NCBI GenBank assembly: GCA_035345875.1
Contig: DAORDH010000009.1
Span: 91,129-155,128, forward strand
Origin: UBA2033 sp035345875
Lineage (GTDB): Bacteria; Spirochaetota; Leptospiria; Leptospirales; Leptospiraceae
Reading direction: 5' to 3'
DNA length: 64,000 nucleotides
The translations under genes and the position numbers were made by a program. Below are positions 51,934 through 59,799 of this stretch, in pieces; within the stretch, counting starts at the first letter, position 1, and the number at the start of each line of letters is the position of its first letter. The notes beneath the pieces are model-generated. The model ran no database searches, was not told the DNA's origin, and saw nothing but the letters and a program-made list of their open reading frames with translations.

Positions 51934-52851
51934 ATGAAAATTATCAAAGGTATATTTATTCTTTTAGTGTTGGTTAATTTAAACCTCTTGCTTGCACAAA
52001 AAACTGAAACAGCTCCTGCTGGTGGTGCAAAGGATGCTGCAGAGCCGAATGAAGCTGGGGATACAATCAAGGGTGAATTAATTGCGGATGACGATACAGA
52101 TGCTGGGTTATCGGATGAAGAGAGAAAAAAGAAAAAAGAAACTCTGAAGCATGAAGCTATGTGGAAGAATCAAGACTTTGTTGGCTACAATAAAGCATTC
52201 GAAGAATTACATAAATTATCAAAAGCATTTGCAAACAATAAATACAGACTTGCTCTTTCTGCTTACCAATCAGGAATGAACACAATTCTCAAAATGAGAG
52301 AAAGTGTTGAGCAATATAGAAAAGAACAAGCTGAGAAAAAGAGATTAGATGAGAAATGGTACTGGCAAAAAATCGATCGTAAAGCTAACGAAGAAAGATA
52401 CATTGCAAGAGAAAAAATGGCTGCTAAACTAGCTGCTGTTACCTATTTCACAAAAGCAATCAACCATCTCGATGATATTACAAATCCTGACTTGAGAGAA
52501 ACTGATGCTTACAAAACTCTTCTTTCTTCCGTTTACAGATCTTGGATTATGGCAGAGTACGATACACAAAACTACCCACAGTGTATCCCAATCCTCGAGC
52601 TCTATCTTGAAATCAAAGAAAACGAGAAAGAATATCCAGCTCATAAGTATTTAGCAAGCTGCTACTCTTTCGAAGAAAACACTTTGAGAAAATATAAAGC
52701 AGGAACTGACGATCAAATCCAAAAATTAAAGTATAAGAAAAACGTTCATCTTTTAAGAGCTACTGAATTAAAGTATGGAAAAGGTACTGTAGAGTACAAA
52801 CACATTGTTGATTTAGTAAATAAAGATGAAGTGATTTCTGTTAATCCTTAA
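51934..52851 (+). CDS. fcpA: Probable flagellar-coiling protein FcpA
   Basis: The 305-residue protein has a cleavable signal (IFILLVLVNLNLLLAQ), an acidic N-terminal stretch (about 30-60), and a nearly all-helical body rich in charged residues. Examples are AMWKNQDFVGYNKAFEELHK, QYRKEQAEKKRLDEKWYWQK and AREKMAAKLAAVTYFTKAIN. Length, signal and helical make-up fit FcpA, the Leptospira sheath protein that curves the periplasmic flagella. Codon use is more C-rich at third positions than in neighbours, as in a strongly expressed gene. An AAGG lies 9 bases before the ATG. A strong terminator follows, so it is transcribed alone. The identification rests on recall of the family and should be checked by alignment. 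Otherwise it is a secreted TPR-like helical protein. Confidence 0.6.
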   Translation: MKIIKGIFILLVLVNLNLLLAQKTETAPAGGAKDAAEPNEAGDTIKGELIADDDTDAGLSDEERKKKKETLKHEAMWKNQDFVGYNKAFEELHKLSKAFANNKYRLALSAYQSGMNTILKMRESVEQYRKEQAEKKRLDEKWYWQKIDRKANEERYIAREKMAAKLAAVTYFTKAINHLDDITNPDLRETDAYKTLLSSVYRSWIMAEYDTQNYPQCIPILELYLEIKENEKEYPAHKYLASCYSFEENTLRKYKAGTDDQIQKLKYKKNVHLLRATELKYGKGTVEYKHIVDLVNKDEVISVNP

Positions 52852-52872
52852 TCTAATTCCGCTCTTTCAATT

Positions 52873-52908
52873 AAAATAAAACTATCCTTAACAGGATGGT
52901 TTTATTTT
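52873..52908 (+). terminator. Strong intrinsic terminator after the fcpA candidate
   Basis: AAAATAAAAC (52873-52882) pairs with GTTTTATTTT (52899-52908), and ATCCT (52884-52888) with AGGAT (52893-52897), joined by one T/G wobble. The result is a 16-pair stem with a TAAC loop. The right arm is itself T-rich. It starts 21 bases after the stop codon and ends 10 bases before the prmC start. Confidence 0.85.
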
Positions 52909-52918
52909 ATTGAAATTA

Positions 52919-53764
52919 ATGGAAAAGGATACAATTCTATACGTTCTTACAAAATCCCAAGAATACCTTGGCAAAAAACAAATCCCAAATCCCAGACTAG
53001 ACGCTGAACTAATTCTTTCCGATATTCTAAACCTGGAAAGAATTAAGCTTTACTCCAATTTTGATAAAAAACTAACCGAATCAGAAAAAGATATATATCG
53101 AGAAAGAATAAAAGCTCGAGGTGAGTTTAAGCCTGTTGCTTATATAACAGGTTATAAGCATTTTTATAAAAGTATTTTTAAAGTGAATGATCAAGTTCTA
53201 ATTCCACGACCCGAGACAGAAGAACTAATTGAGTGGATTTCAAAAGAGCAAAATCTAAATCAAAAAGTTTCCCTGTTAGATCTTTGTACTGGGAGTGGTT
53301 GTATAGGAATTAGTATTAAAAAAGACTTTCCTGCCGTTGAAATGACTTTTAGTGATTTATCCGAACAGGCAATTTTAATTGCAGAAGAAAATGCTAAAAG
53401 TATACTTGGGGAAGATAAAGCCAAATTCATTCAAAGTGATTTATTTGATTCTATCAAAGATTCCTTTGATTTTATTGTCTCCAATCCTCCGTATATTCCA
53501 ATTGAAGAAAAAGAAATTTTAATGCCTGATGTTGTAAATTATGAACCACACCTCGCCCTTTTTTTAGAGGATCCAAATCATTTTTACAATAGATTTTTAA
53601 TCGGTGCATTTGAGCATTTGAATCCAAATGGAGTTTTTTATTTTGAGACTCATCAAGATTGGGCAAGTAAAATTGGAAAAGTCGGTTTGGAGATAGGCTT
53701 TAAAGACTATACGATAAAAAAAGATTTGAGTCAAAAAGAACGTTTTATGAAATTTATAAAGTGA
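52919..53764 (+). CDS. prmC: Release-factor glutamine methyltransferase
   Basis: The protein of about 281 residues methylates the Gln of the GGQ motif in release factors RF1 and RF2. The N-terminal helical domain (LGKKQIPNPRLDAELILSDI) precedes the SAM-binding domain. VSLLDLCTGSGCIGISI forms the SAM loop and FIVSNPPYIP contains the catalytic NPPY motif. ATG at 52919 is chosen over the TTG at 52910; it lies 10 bases after the fcpA terminator and lacks a clear Shine-Dalgarno, so initiation may be weak. The peroxiredoxin gene follows 10 bases after its stop. prfA, usually its neighbour, is not here. Confidence 0.93.
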   Translation: MEKDTILYVLTKSQEYLGKKQIPNPRLDAELILSDILNLERIKLYSNFDKKLTESEKDIYRERIKARGEFKPVAYITGYKHFYKSIFKVNDQVLIPRPETEELIEWISKEQNLNQKVSLLDLCTGSGCIGISIKKDFPAVEMTFSDLSEQAILIAEENAKSILGEDKAKFIQSDLFDSIKDSFDFIVSNPPYIPIEEKEILMPDVVNYEPHLALFLEDPNHFYNRFLIGAFEHLNPNGVFYFETHQDWASKIGKVGLEIGFKDYTIKKDLSQKERFMKFIK

Positions 53765-53774
53765 GGTTTTACGA

Positions 53775-54218
53775 ATGAGTTTATTAAATGAAAAAGCTCC
53801 TGATTTTACATTGCCTAATTCAGAAGGGGAACTGATTGCACTGAGTTCGTTTAAGGGTAAGAAGCTATTACTTGTTTTCTATCCAGGTGATGAGACAATG
53901 GTGTGCACAAAGCAATTATGCTCTTATAGTAGTGGCTTTGAGGATTTTCAAAAACTTGGAATTGATATCATAGGAATAAACATGGATTCTGTTGAGTCTC
54001 ATAAGAAGTTTAAAGAAAAATACAAACTAGCTTTTCCTCTATTATCTGATTCTTCAGGGTCCGTTTGCGAAAAATACAATGCAAAAGGGTTATTAGGAGT
54101 GAAACGTTCAACATTTTTATTGGATGAAAATCAGACTATTATTTTTGAAAATGAAGTATTGCCTGTTTTCTATAAAGATAAAGATGAGGTTTTAACTGAA
54201 ATAAAAAAATTAGCTTAA
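53775..54218 (+). CDS. Peroxiredoxin of the BCP/AhpC-TSA family
   Basis: The 147-residue enzyme reduces peroxides using a thiol. The active-site motif is YPGDETMVCTKQLCSYS, with peroxidatic Cys44 and a second Cys49 five residues later, the arrangement of BCP-type two-Cys enzymes. EKAPDFTLPNSEG at the N-terminus and KRSTFLLDENQTI at the C-terminal side are family hallmarks. It has no signal peptide and is therefore cytoplasmic. A GTGAGG lies upstream of the ATG. It follows prmC by 10 bases and may share its transcript. The next gene is convergent with no gap. Confidence 0.9.
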   Translation: MSLLNEKAPDFTLPNSEGELIALSSFKGKKLLLVFYPGDETMVCTKQLCSYSSGFEDFQKLGIDIIGINMDSVESHKKFKEKYKLAFPLLSDSSGSVCEKYNAKGLLGVKRSTFLLDENQTIIFENEVLPVFYKDKDEVLTEIKKLA

Positions 54219-54644
54219 TTATTTACGTCTGAGAAGAAATGCTAAGTCTCTTGGAATTTCTTCTCTGTCTTGTATATATGCAGGTTCATATTCAGTATCA
54301 TCCATTTCCATTTCGTAGTTTTTCTTGTTCTCAATCTTCTTTTTCTTTTTTAGTTTACGGTATTCGATGATCTTTATTTTTTCTTCTGCTCTAATTTGGG
54401 AAATTTCGTCTTGATTCAAATCCTTGTAGATAATCTTCAATACTTCTTCTCTGGCTAGGATTCCTGTTACACCATCATTTTTCTTTTTATAGATAAGAGT
54501 TAAATCGTTCTCATCAATTAAATCTACTTTTAAGATCTCGCCATCCTTTAATACGATGGTAGTGTCTAAGCCCAAAACAGGTTTGATTGAAAAAATTAGG
54601 AGTAAAAGGGTTAAAAATCGCATGGCATTGTGCATTGTACTCAT
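54219..54644 (-). CDS. Secreted SH3-like-module protein
   Basis: The 141-residue product has a signal peptide (FLTLLLLIFSIKPVLG) followed by a small beta module: TTIVLKDGEILKVDLIDEN, then EEVLKIIYKDLNQDEISQI. The C-terminal half is Lys/Glu-rich. The module is shared with the N-terminus of the protein at 19167 (LLRNGTILNGKL and KVLRVLYRDLSKAE). The start is either ATG at 54644 or ATG at 54623 (MRFLTLL); no ribosome site decides. Location is probably periplasmic. The function is unknown. Confidence 0.6.
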   Translation of the reverse strand: MSTMHNAMRFLTLLLLIFSIKPVLGLDTTIVLKDGEILKVDLIDENDLTLIYKKKNDGVTGILAREEVLKIIYKDLNQDEISQIRAEEKIKIIEYRKLKKKKKIENKKNYEMEMDDTEYEPAYIQDREEIPRDLAFLLRRK

Positions 54645-54660
54645 GGTAAATTTTTGTCAA

Positions 54661-55149
54661 TTAGGTTTTCAAAAAATCTGGTGAAATCATCCAAATTAAC
54701 TGACCATACGCGAAATTTTCTTTTGGTGTATTGATCGCAATGGTTGTTCCGGTTGAAAAAACAAAGCTTCTAGCTATTGACTCATCTTTTATTAGACGGG
54801 ATGCAAAGAAACTTACATCTGGATTATGCCCAATTATAAGAACTGTATCTGAATTTGTAAATTTTGAGAAATGGGTTAGAATTTCACTGTAATTATTGGA
54901 AGGTAATAATTCGTCTGCGGGAATTGGTGTTCCTTGGAATGAAAGTTTGGATGCAAATATTTCTGCGGTTTCGGTCGTTCTTTTATAGGGGCTATGAAAA
55001 ATATGATTCACTTTAAGAGGACTCGTTGCAATGAACTTTGCCATTTTCTCAATATCGAATCTGCCCTTATCTGTTAATTGCCGATCTCTATCCAATCCTG
55101 AAAAAGAAATTGATTCAGCTTCACCATGTCTTCCAATGATTAACTTCAT
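54661..55149 (-). CDS. sixA: SixA-like phosphohistidine phosphatase
   Basis: The 162-residue protein is a short histidine-phosphatase. The catalytic RHG is in IIGRHGEAESISFSG (His8), QLTDKGRFDIEKMA follows, and the second catalytic His is in TVLIIGHNPDVSFFASRLI. This is the layout of SixA, which removes phosphate from His-containing phosphotransfer domains or PTS proteins. The FHSPYKRTTETAEIFA helix matches SixA. It is a single gene, 16 bases upstream of the SH3-like gene on the same strand. Confidence 0.87.
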   Translation of the reverse strand: MKLIIGRHGEAESISFSGLDRDRQLTDKGRFDIEKMAKFIATSPLKVNHIFHSPYKRTTETAEIFASKLSFQGTPIPADELLPSNNYSEILTHFSKFTNSDTVLIIGHNPDVSFFASRLIKDESIARSFVFSTGTTIAINTPKENFAYGQLIWMISPDFLKT

Positions 55150-55323
55150 ATAAATCCTGTGTAGACTAATATCCTGTTCTGCCTTTTCATTTTTACATTT
55201 TTTTTGAAAAATATAAGCAGCTATTCTATATAAAAACTTTTAACAGATTTTGCCCGTTTAGTCTTTCTATATATCCTATTTTTCACTAGCCATTCCTTTG
55301 TAATCAGAAAAATTTGTTTTGTA

Positions 55324-56238
55324 ATGAATGACAATCCTATTCACATTGAAGATTTATATAAGCAATATGACTCTAAGTCAATTGCAATTAAGAAGCTTTC
55401 TCTAACTATACAGCCTGGTGAAATATTTGGGTTAATTGGTCAGAATGGCGCCGGAAAAACTACATTGATTAAAATACTACTTGGTTTCTCTTCTCCTACA
55501 AGTGGAAAAGTAGAAGTCTATGGTAAAAAAAATTCGGTAGAGTTTAAAACAAAAATCGGATATTTGCCAGAAAAAGTAATGATCCATCCTTTTTTAACTG
55601 CCTTTGAGTTTTTATATTTATGCGGTAAACTCTGCTTTATTGATAAGAATATTTTAAAAAAGAAATGTGCTTCTATTTTAGAAAGGGTAGGGCTTGGTGA
55701 TAAGTTAAATGCAAAAGTAGGAACATTCTCGAAGGGAATGACGCAAAGGCTAGGATTAGCACAGGCAATTATTCACGAACCTGATTTATTATTTTTAGAT
55801 GAACCAGGTTCAGGTCTTGATCCACTTGGGATGATCGAACTTCGAAATATTATACTAGAAGACCACAAGTCTAGAAATGCTACAATTTTTATAAATTCTC
55901 ATCGTTTAATGGAAGCTGAAAAGTTATGTTCTCGTATTGCTATTTTACATAAAGGTGAGATGGTTGCGAGTGGTTCTATGAATGAACTTACACGAACAAA
56001 AAACCAGATTAATTTACGTTTGGAAGCGTTAACCGAAAAATTAGAAAATTATATTGGATCAATAGGAAATCAAATTCAATTTAAAGGGAATGAAATATCC
56101 TTTGACCCAAAGGAGTCTATCGATTTGCGCCAAATACCGATGCAGATTGTTCAGAATGGTGGAAATATCTTAAAGTATGAAATCGTGAATGAAAACTTGG
56201 AAGAGATTTTTCTCAGATTGACTGGAGGCGAAAAATGA
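55324..56238 (+). CDS. ABC transporter ATP-binding protein
   Basis: The 304-residue protein has a complete nucleotide-binding domain: Walker A GLIGQNGAGKTTLIK, the signature FSKGMTQRLGLAQAI, Walker B LLFLDEPGSGLDPLG and the switch His in FINSHRLMEAEKLC. About 60 further residues form a C-terminal domain. It matches the ABC-2 type exporters (CcmA/NatA-like). Its last 4 bases overlap the permease gene (ATGA), so the pair forms one exporter. No substrate is evident. The Rossmann-like C-end is typical of drug or polysaccharide exporters. Confidence 0.92.
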   Translation: MNDNPIHIEDLYKQYDSKSIAIKKLSLTIQPGEIFGLIGQNGAGKTTLIKILLGFSSPTSGKVEVYGKKNSVEFKTKIGYLPEKVMIHPFLTAFEFLYLCGKLCFIDKNILKKKCASILERVGLGDKLNAKVGTFSKGMTQRLGLAQAIIHEPDLLFLDEPGSGLDPLGMIELRNIILEDHKSRNATIFINSHRLMEAEKLCSRIAILHKGEMVASGSMNELTRTKNQINLRLEALTEKLENYIGSIGNQIQFKGNEISFDPKESIDLRQIPMQIVQNGGNILKYEIVNENLEEIFLRLTGGEK

Positions 56239-57062
56239 AAATAATATTAAGCCATATTTTCTCGAGTATTTTTACTATTGCAGGTCTTACAATCAGAGAA
56301 GCAATGAGAAAGCGAATTATTTTTGTGATTTTGGCTATATCTAGTTTTTTTCTTTTGATGAATTTCTTTTGCGAGTCTGTTACAATGCAAGCGAATGGAG
56401 AAGAAGTAAAAGATGATGCATTTGGGTCTGTATTTATTTTTATTATTGTGATATTGTGGAGTTTTGTTATTTCAGCACTCGTTACATCCTCTTTACTAGC
56501 CGATGAGTTTGAAAACAAAACATATACAATGATTTTATCTAAGCCAATTTTTCGACTGAGTTATTTAGGAGGAAAAGTTTTAGGTGTATTTTTATTAATC
56601 ATTTTAAATGCAATTTTAATTATTGGAATATACAGTATTATAAGCGTTATTCGCTCTAAGACTATTGATTCAAGTTTATTTATGGCTGCAATTTCAATGC
56701 TTCCTGCCTATATTTTACTTGTTAGTATTGTTTTACTTTTTACGGTATTGATTAATCGAACCGCATCAGTGTTATTATCATTTGCGATTGTTTTGCTTAC
56801 CAGTGTGATTAATTATCCAATGTATGAAGCAGCCTTTGAAAAAGTAATCGATACAAACTCATCCAAAAAAATGATTCTTGAAATTATCTACTGGATATTA
56901 CCACAATTTGGAACTAGTTTATTTCACGCCATTTCTAAGGTAGCAAAATCCTTCTCACAAGTTCATTATTTAGGTCTTTATTCTTATTTTCAAATTGGAA
57001 TCTGGATTTTACTAACCTGGATACTAATCTATTTTAGTTTTAGAAAAAGAGAATTAGAATGA
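56235..57062 (+). CDS. ABC-2 type permease
   Basis: The 275-residue protein has six predicted membrane helices, for example IFIIVILWSFVISALVTSSL and VFLLIILNAILIIGIYS, and begins within the ATP-binding gene. The hydrophobic pattern and the DEFENKTYTMILSKPIFRLSY segment are typical of ABC-2 permeases. It forms the membrane half of the exporter with 55324. Its stop overlaps the rppH start (ATGA). Confidence 0.85.
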   Translation: MKIILSHIFSSIFTIAGLTIREAMRKRIIFVILAISSFFLLMNFFCESVTMQANGEEVKDDAFGSVFIFIIVILWSFVISALVTSSLLADEFENKTYTMILSKPIFRLSYLGGKVLGVFLLIILNAILIIGIYSIISVIRSKTIDSSLFMAAISMLPAYILLVSIVLLFTVLINRTASVLLSFAIVLLTSVINYPMYEAAFEKVIDTNSSKKMILEIIYWILPQFGTSLFHAISKVAKSFSQVHYLGLYSYFQIGIWILLTWILIYFSFRKRELE

Positions 57063-57535
57063 AACCTTATAGGAAAAATGTTGGGATTGTTGTCTTTAAT
57101 TCAAAAGGCGAAGTTTTAGTAGGAAGGCGAGTTGGACCCTATCGGGATAATTGGCAGTATCCGCAAGGCGGCATTGATGAGGATGAGGAACCGAAACAAG
57201 CGGCTGTTAGAGAATTGTATGAAGAGGTTGGAATTAAAGAGGTTCAATTCGTATATGAAGCACCAAAATGGATTAGTTATGATTTCCCAAAAGATCTGGA
57301 TATAAAATTAAGTAAAAAGTATGCAGGTCAAATTCAAAAATGGTTTTTAGTATTTTGGGATAAATCCGTGAGTGATTGTAATTTACATACTTACGAGCCA
57401 GAGTTTGAAATGGTTCAATTTATTCCAATCGAAATGACTATTGATAAAGTCGTTCCTTTTAAAAAGCATGTGTATCAAGAAATTCTAAATTTATTTCAAC
57501 CTGAAATTCAAAAATATTTGAGTAGTAAAAGATAA
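57059..57535 (+). CDS. rppH: RNA pyrophosphohydrolase (Nudix)
   Basis: The 158-residue protein carries the full Nudix box GGIDEDEEPKQAAVRELYEE plus VGI at residues 38-60. The YRKNVGIVVFNSKGEVLVGR opening and the DNWQYPQGG segment are typical of RppH/NudH. RppH converts 5'-triphosphate mRNA ends to monophosphate and triggers decay, or hydrolyses diadenosine polyphosphates. It lacks membrane segments. It overlaps the permease stop by 4 bases and the globin start by 1 base, so translation of all four genes is coupled. Confidence 0.9.
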   Translation: MKPYRKNVGIVVFNSKGEVLVGRRVGPYRDNWQYPQGGIDEDEEPKQAAVRELYEEVGIKEVQFVYEAPKWISYDFPKDLDIKLSKKYAGQIQKWFLVFWDKSVSDCNLHTYEPEFEMVQFIPIEMTIDKVVPFKKHVYQEILNLFQPEIQKYLSSKR

Positions 57536-57948
57536 TGGAAAGAGAAATTTATACCCCACCTGGTGGACCTCCACAAGATCCAATAAATCCAAATTTATTT
57601 AAAAATTTGGGAGAAGAAAAGATAAGAAGTCTAGCTAATTTTTTTTATAAGGAGATTGCACTCTCTGCGATTCGTCCTATGTATCCAGAGGACTTGAAAC
57701 CTGGTGAAGAAAAGTTAGCTGATTTTTTGATTCAAGTCATGGGTGGTCCAGCTTACTATTCAAGAAAGTATGGACATCCAAGAATGAGAGCTAGGCATTT
57801 CCCTTTTGAAATAGATGAGAAAGCGAGAAGAGTCTGGCTTTCTTGTTTTAAAAAAGCGTTAGATGCCATAGATGTAAATGAAAACGATAAGGTGGATATA
57901 TATTCTTTTCTGACTAGCTTTTCTGCTTGGATGGTCAATAAAGCTTAA
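57535..57948 (+). CDS. Group II truncated haemoglobin
   Basis: The 137-residue protein has the 2-on-2 globin pattern: FYKEIALSAIRPMYPEDLKP, LADFLIQVMGGPAYYSRKYG, then the haem-pocket HPRMRARHFPFEIDEKARRV with proximal His88, and the conserved Trp101 (group II, TrpG8) in RRVWLSCFKKAL. These globins bind O2, NO or peroxide and often protect against nitrosative stress. The start overlaps the rppH stop by one base (TAATG), so coupling is likely. A Rrf2/NsrR-type regulator, which often senses NO, is at the right end of the window, but there is no proof that it controls this gene. Confidence 0.9.
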   Translation: MEREIYTPPGGPPQDPINPNLFKNLGEEKIRSLANFFYKEIALSAIRPMYPEDLKPGEEKLADFLIQVMGGPAYYSRKYGHPRMRARHFPFEIDEKARRVWLSCFKKALDAIDVNENDKVDIYSFLTSFSAWMVNKA

Positions 57949-58045
57949 CTATTTCAAATGAATTTTTAGATGAAGTCCTTTGCTTGTATCTAAATTACTG
58001 CTTTTTATTTCTTTACTTTTTATTCTTATAGAAATTCTATGAAGT

Positions 58046-58693
58046 ATGGGTTTTCATATTGAAACATTTCCTGTTTATCCACTCGGTTGCAACTGTTCCA
58101 TTGTGTCTTGTGATGAATCGAAAGAAGCAATCGTGATTGATCCAGGCGGAAGTGAGGATCAAATTTTTAGATATTTGAACTCAAAGAATTTAAGAGTTAC
58201 ACAGATTATTCACACTCATGCCCACTTTGATCATTGTTTAGGAACAAAGACCATTGCGGATGCGAATGAAAACTGCAAAATTGGATTACATAAAGATGAT
58301 TTGAAATTGTATCAAAATATCCATATGCAGTGTCAAATGTTCGGTATTCATTATTCAGGTGACATAAGAGAGTTAGATTTTTATTTAGAAGACAATCAAA
58401 TTTTATCTATTGGAAAATCGACCAATCTTGAAGTCTTGCATACACCTGGTCATAGTCCTGGATCTGTCTGCTTTCTTTTAAGGAGTTCCGACAAACACAT
58501 AGTCTTTTCGGGTGATACGCTTTTTGCGGGAAGCATTGGGCGCACTGATCTTTGGGGTGGTGATTACGATTTAATTTTAAAATCTATTCAGAACAGATTA
58601 TTTACATTAGAAGATGAAACGCTTGTCATTCCAGGTCATGGTGAAGGTAGTGTTATTTACAAGGAAAAATTATACAATCCATATCTAAATTGA
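58046..58693 (+). CDS. Metallo-beta-lactamase-fold hydrolase (glyoxalase II-like)
   Basis: The 215-residue protein has the metal-binding motif THAHFDH (residues 57-63), the LHTPGHSPGSVCFLL segment, FSGDTLFAGSIGRTDLWGGD and a C-terminal PGHGEG. This is the order of His and Asp ligands in the glyoxalase II and persulfide dioxygenase subgroup. It may hydrolyse thioesters such as S-lactoylglutathione or act on sulfur compounds. The substrate is unresolved. It sits about 100 bases after the globin gene, so a separate promoter is possible. Confidence 0.87.
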   Translation: MGFHIETFPVYPLGCNCSIVSCDESKEAIVIDPGGSEDQIFRYLNSKNLRVTQIIHTHAHFDHCLGTKTIADANENCKIGLHKDDLKLYQNIHMQCQMFGIHYSGDIRELDFYLEDNQILSIGKSTNLEVLHTPGHSPGSVCFLLRSSDKHIVFSGDTLFAGSIGRTDLWGGDYDLILKSIQNRLFTLEDETLVIPGHGEGSVIYKEKLYNPYLN

Positions 58694-58746
58694 TGGCTTA
58701 GGTAATAAAACATGCACATAATTCCGACAATTGTAGGAGAACGTTT

Positions 58747-59799
58747 ATGATGATCATTCGGCTTATATCCTATTTATTACTGCTTATAATGTTATGTGGA
58801 ACACTTGCAGTTTCAGCTGTATCGTGGTCTTTTTATGAGTCAGTTTATTCTTCTTTAAACCTTCTCAAATATACATCTGATAATAAAGCTCGTGATATTT
58901 TGGCAACTGTTGCTCGTGTAGCGGAAACCAAAATGTATTCAGATGGCTACAATGAAATGAATGATTTTTTCGTTCGAATGATTAAACAGTCAGAGAAAGA
59001 TTTAGATAAATTTACAATTAAAGAAGTTTTCCTAATCTCACCAGAAGGTGTTGTTCTTGCACACAGTAATCCATCAGAAATAACGGGAGAAATTATTTCT
59101 CGCACTCCTTCTCAAAAGTATAATAAACCCTATTACATGAGAGCACTTCGAATGAGAAAGGGACAACTACCAACTCCTCAAACATTTGGACAGGAGTATA
59201 AAGGGGATGAAACATTTTTCGGTAGAATGATGATGCGTTTATTTCCAGAATTAAAATACCAAACAGTTCTCTTATCTGCACCAATTTATCATTTAGAAAA
59301 ATTAGAAACAGTAGGTTCCATACATTTAATTTACAATAGAGGGAATGTTCTCTTTTTTATGGAAAGCCAAAAGGAAATTTTCCTTTGGATGCTCTTAAAT
59401 TATATTGGAATATCATTTTTAGTAAGTATTGCGTTGTGGGGAACATATGTTTTATTTTTATTCGGTAGTTATAAGCAAGGTGGGCGTAATACCGCTAATA
59501 TACCTGAGCCCGAATTGCCTAAGACACTTGCAAAAATTGAAACCATTTTCGAAAAGCAAGAAGATACAATTAAGCGTTATTTGACACCTATACCACTAAA
59601 GCTTGATAATACAATTCTGAATGCAGAGAGTATTACAGAGATTAAACAACCTCCTGTTCATCCTGAGAATCAAACAACAGCCAAAGTTCCGAAAGTGGAA
59701 AGTTCTTCCTTAAATGGTAGTAACGGAAATGGGAAAATGGCTAATACAAATAATAAAGCAAATCCAACGGAAGCCTTGGATGCAATCTATCTTGACTGA
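58747..59799 (+). CDS. Membrane protein with cache-like periplasmic domain and disordered tail
   Basis: The 350-residue protein has two membrane helices (IRLISYLLLLIMLCGTLAV near the N-terminus and NYIGISFLVSIALWGTYVLF near 215). They flank a periplasmic domain of about 180 residues with VFLISPEGVVLAHSNPSEI and VLLSAPIYHLEKLETVGSI. This layout is like a dCache/sCache sensor. After the second helix there is no HAMP, kinase, cyclase or methyl-accepting domain, only about 110 residues of disordered Pro/Asn/Ser-rich tail. An AGGAGAA lies before the ATG. The stop overlaps the STAS gene by one base (TGATG). The function is inferred as a sensor or anchor. Confidence 0.6.
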   Translation: MMIIRLISYLLLLIMLCGTLAVSAVSWSFYESVYSSLNLLKYTSDNKARDILATVARVAETKMYSDGYNEMNDFFVRMIKQSEKDLDKFTIKEVFLISPEGVVLAHSNPSEITGEIISRTPSQKYNKPYYMRALRMRKGQLPTPQTFGQEYKGDETFFGRMMMRLFPELKYQTVLLSAPIYHLEKLETVGSIHLIYNRGNVLFFMESQKEIFLWMLLNYIGISFLVSIALWGTYVLFLFGSYKQGGRNTANIPEPELPKTLAKIETIFEKQEDTIKRYLTPIPLKLDNTILNAESITEIKQPPVHPENQTTAKVPKVESSSLNGSNGNGKMANTNNKANPTEALDAIYLD

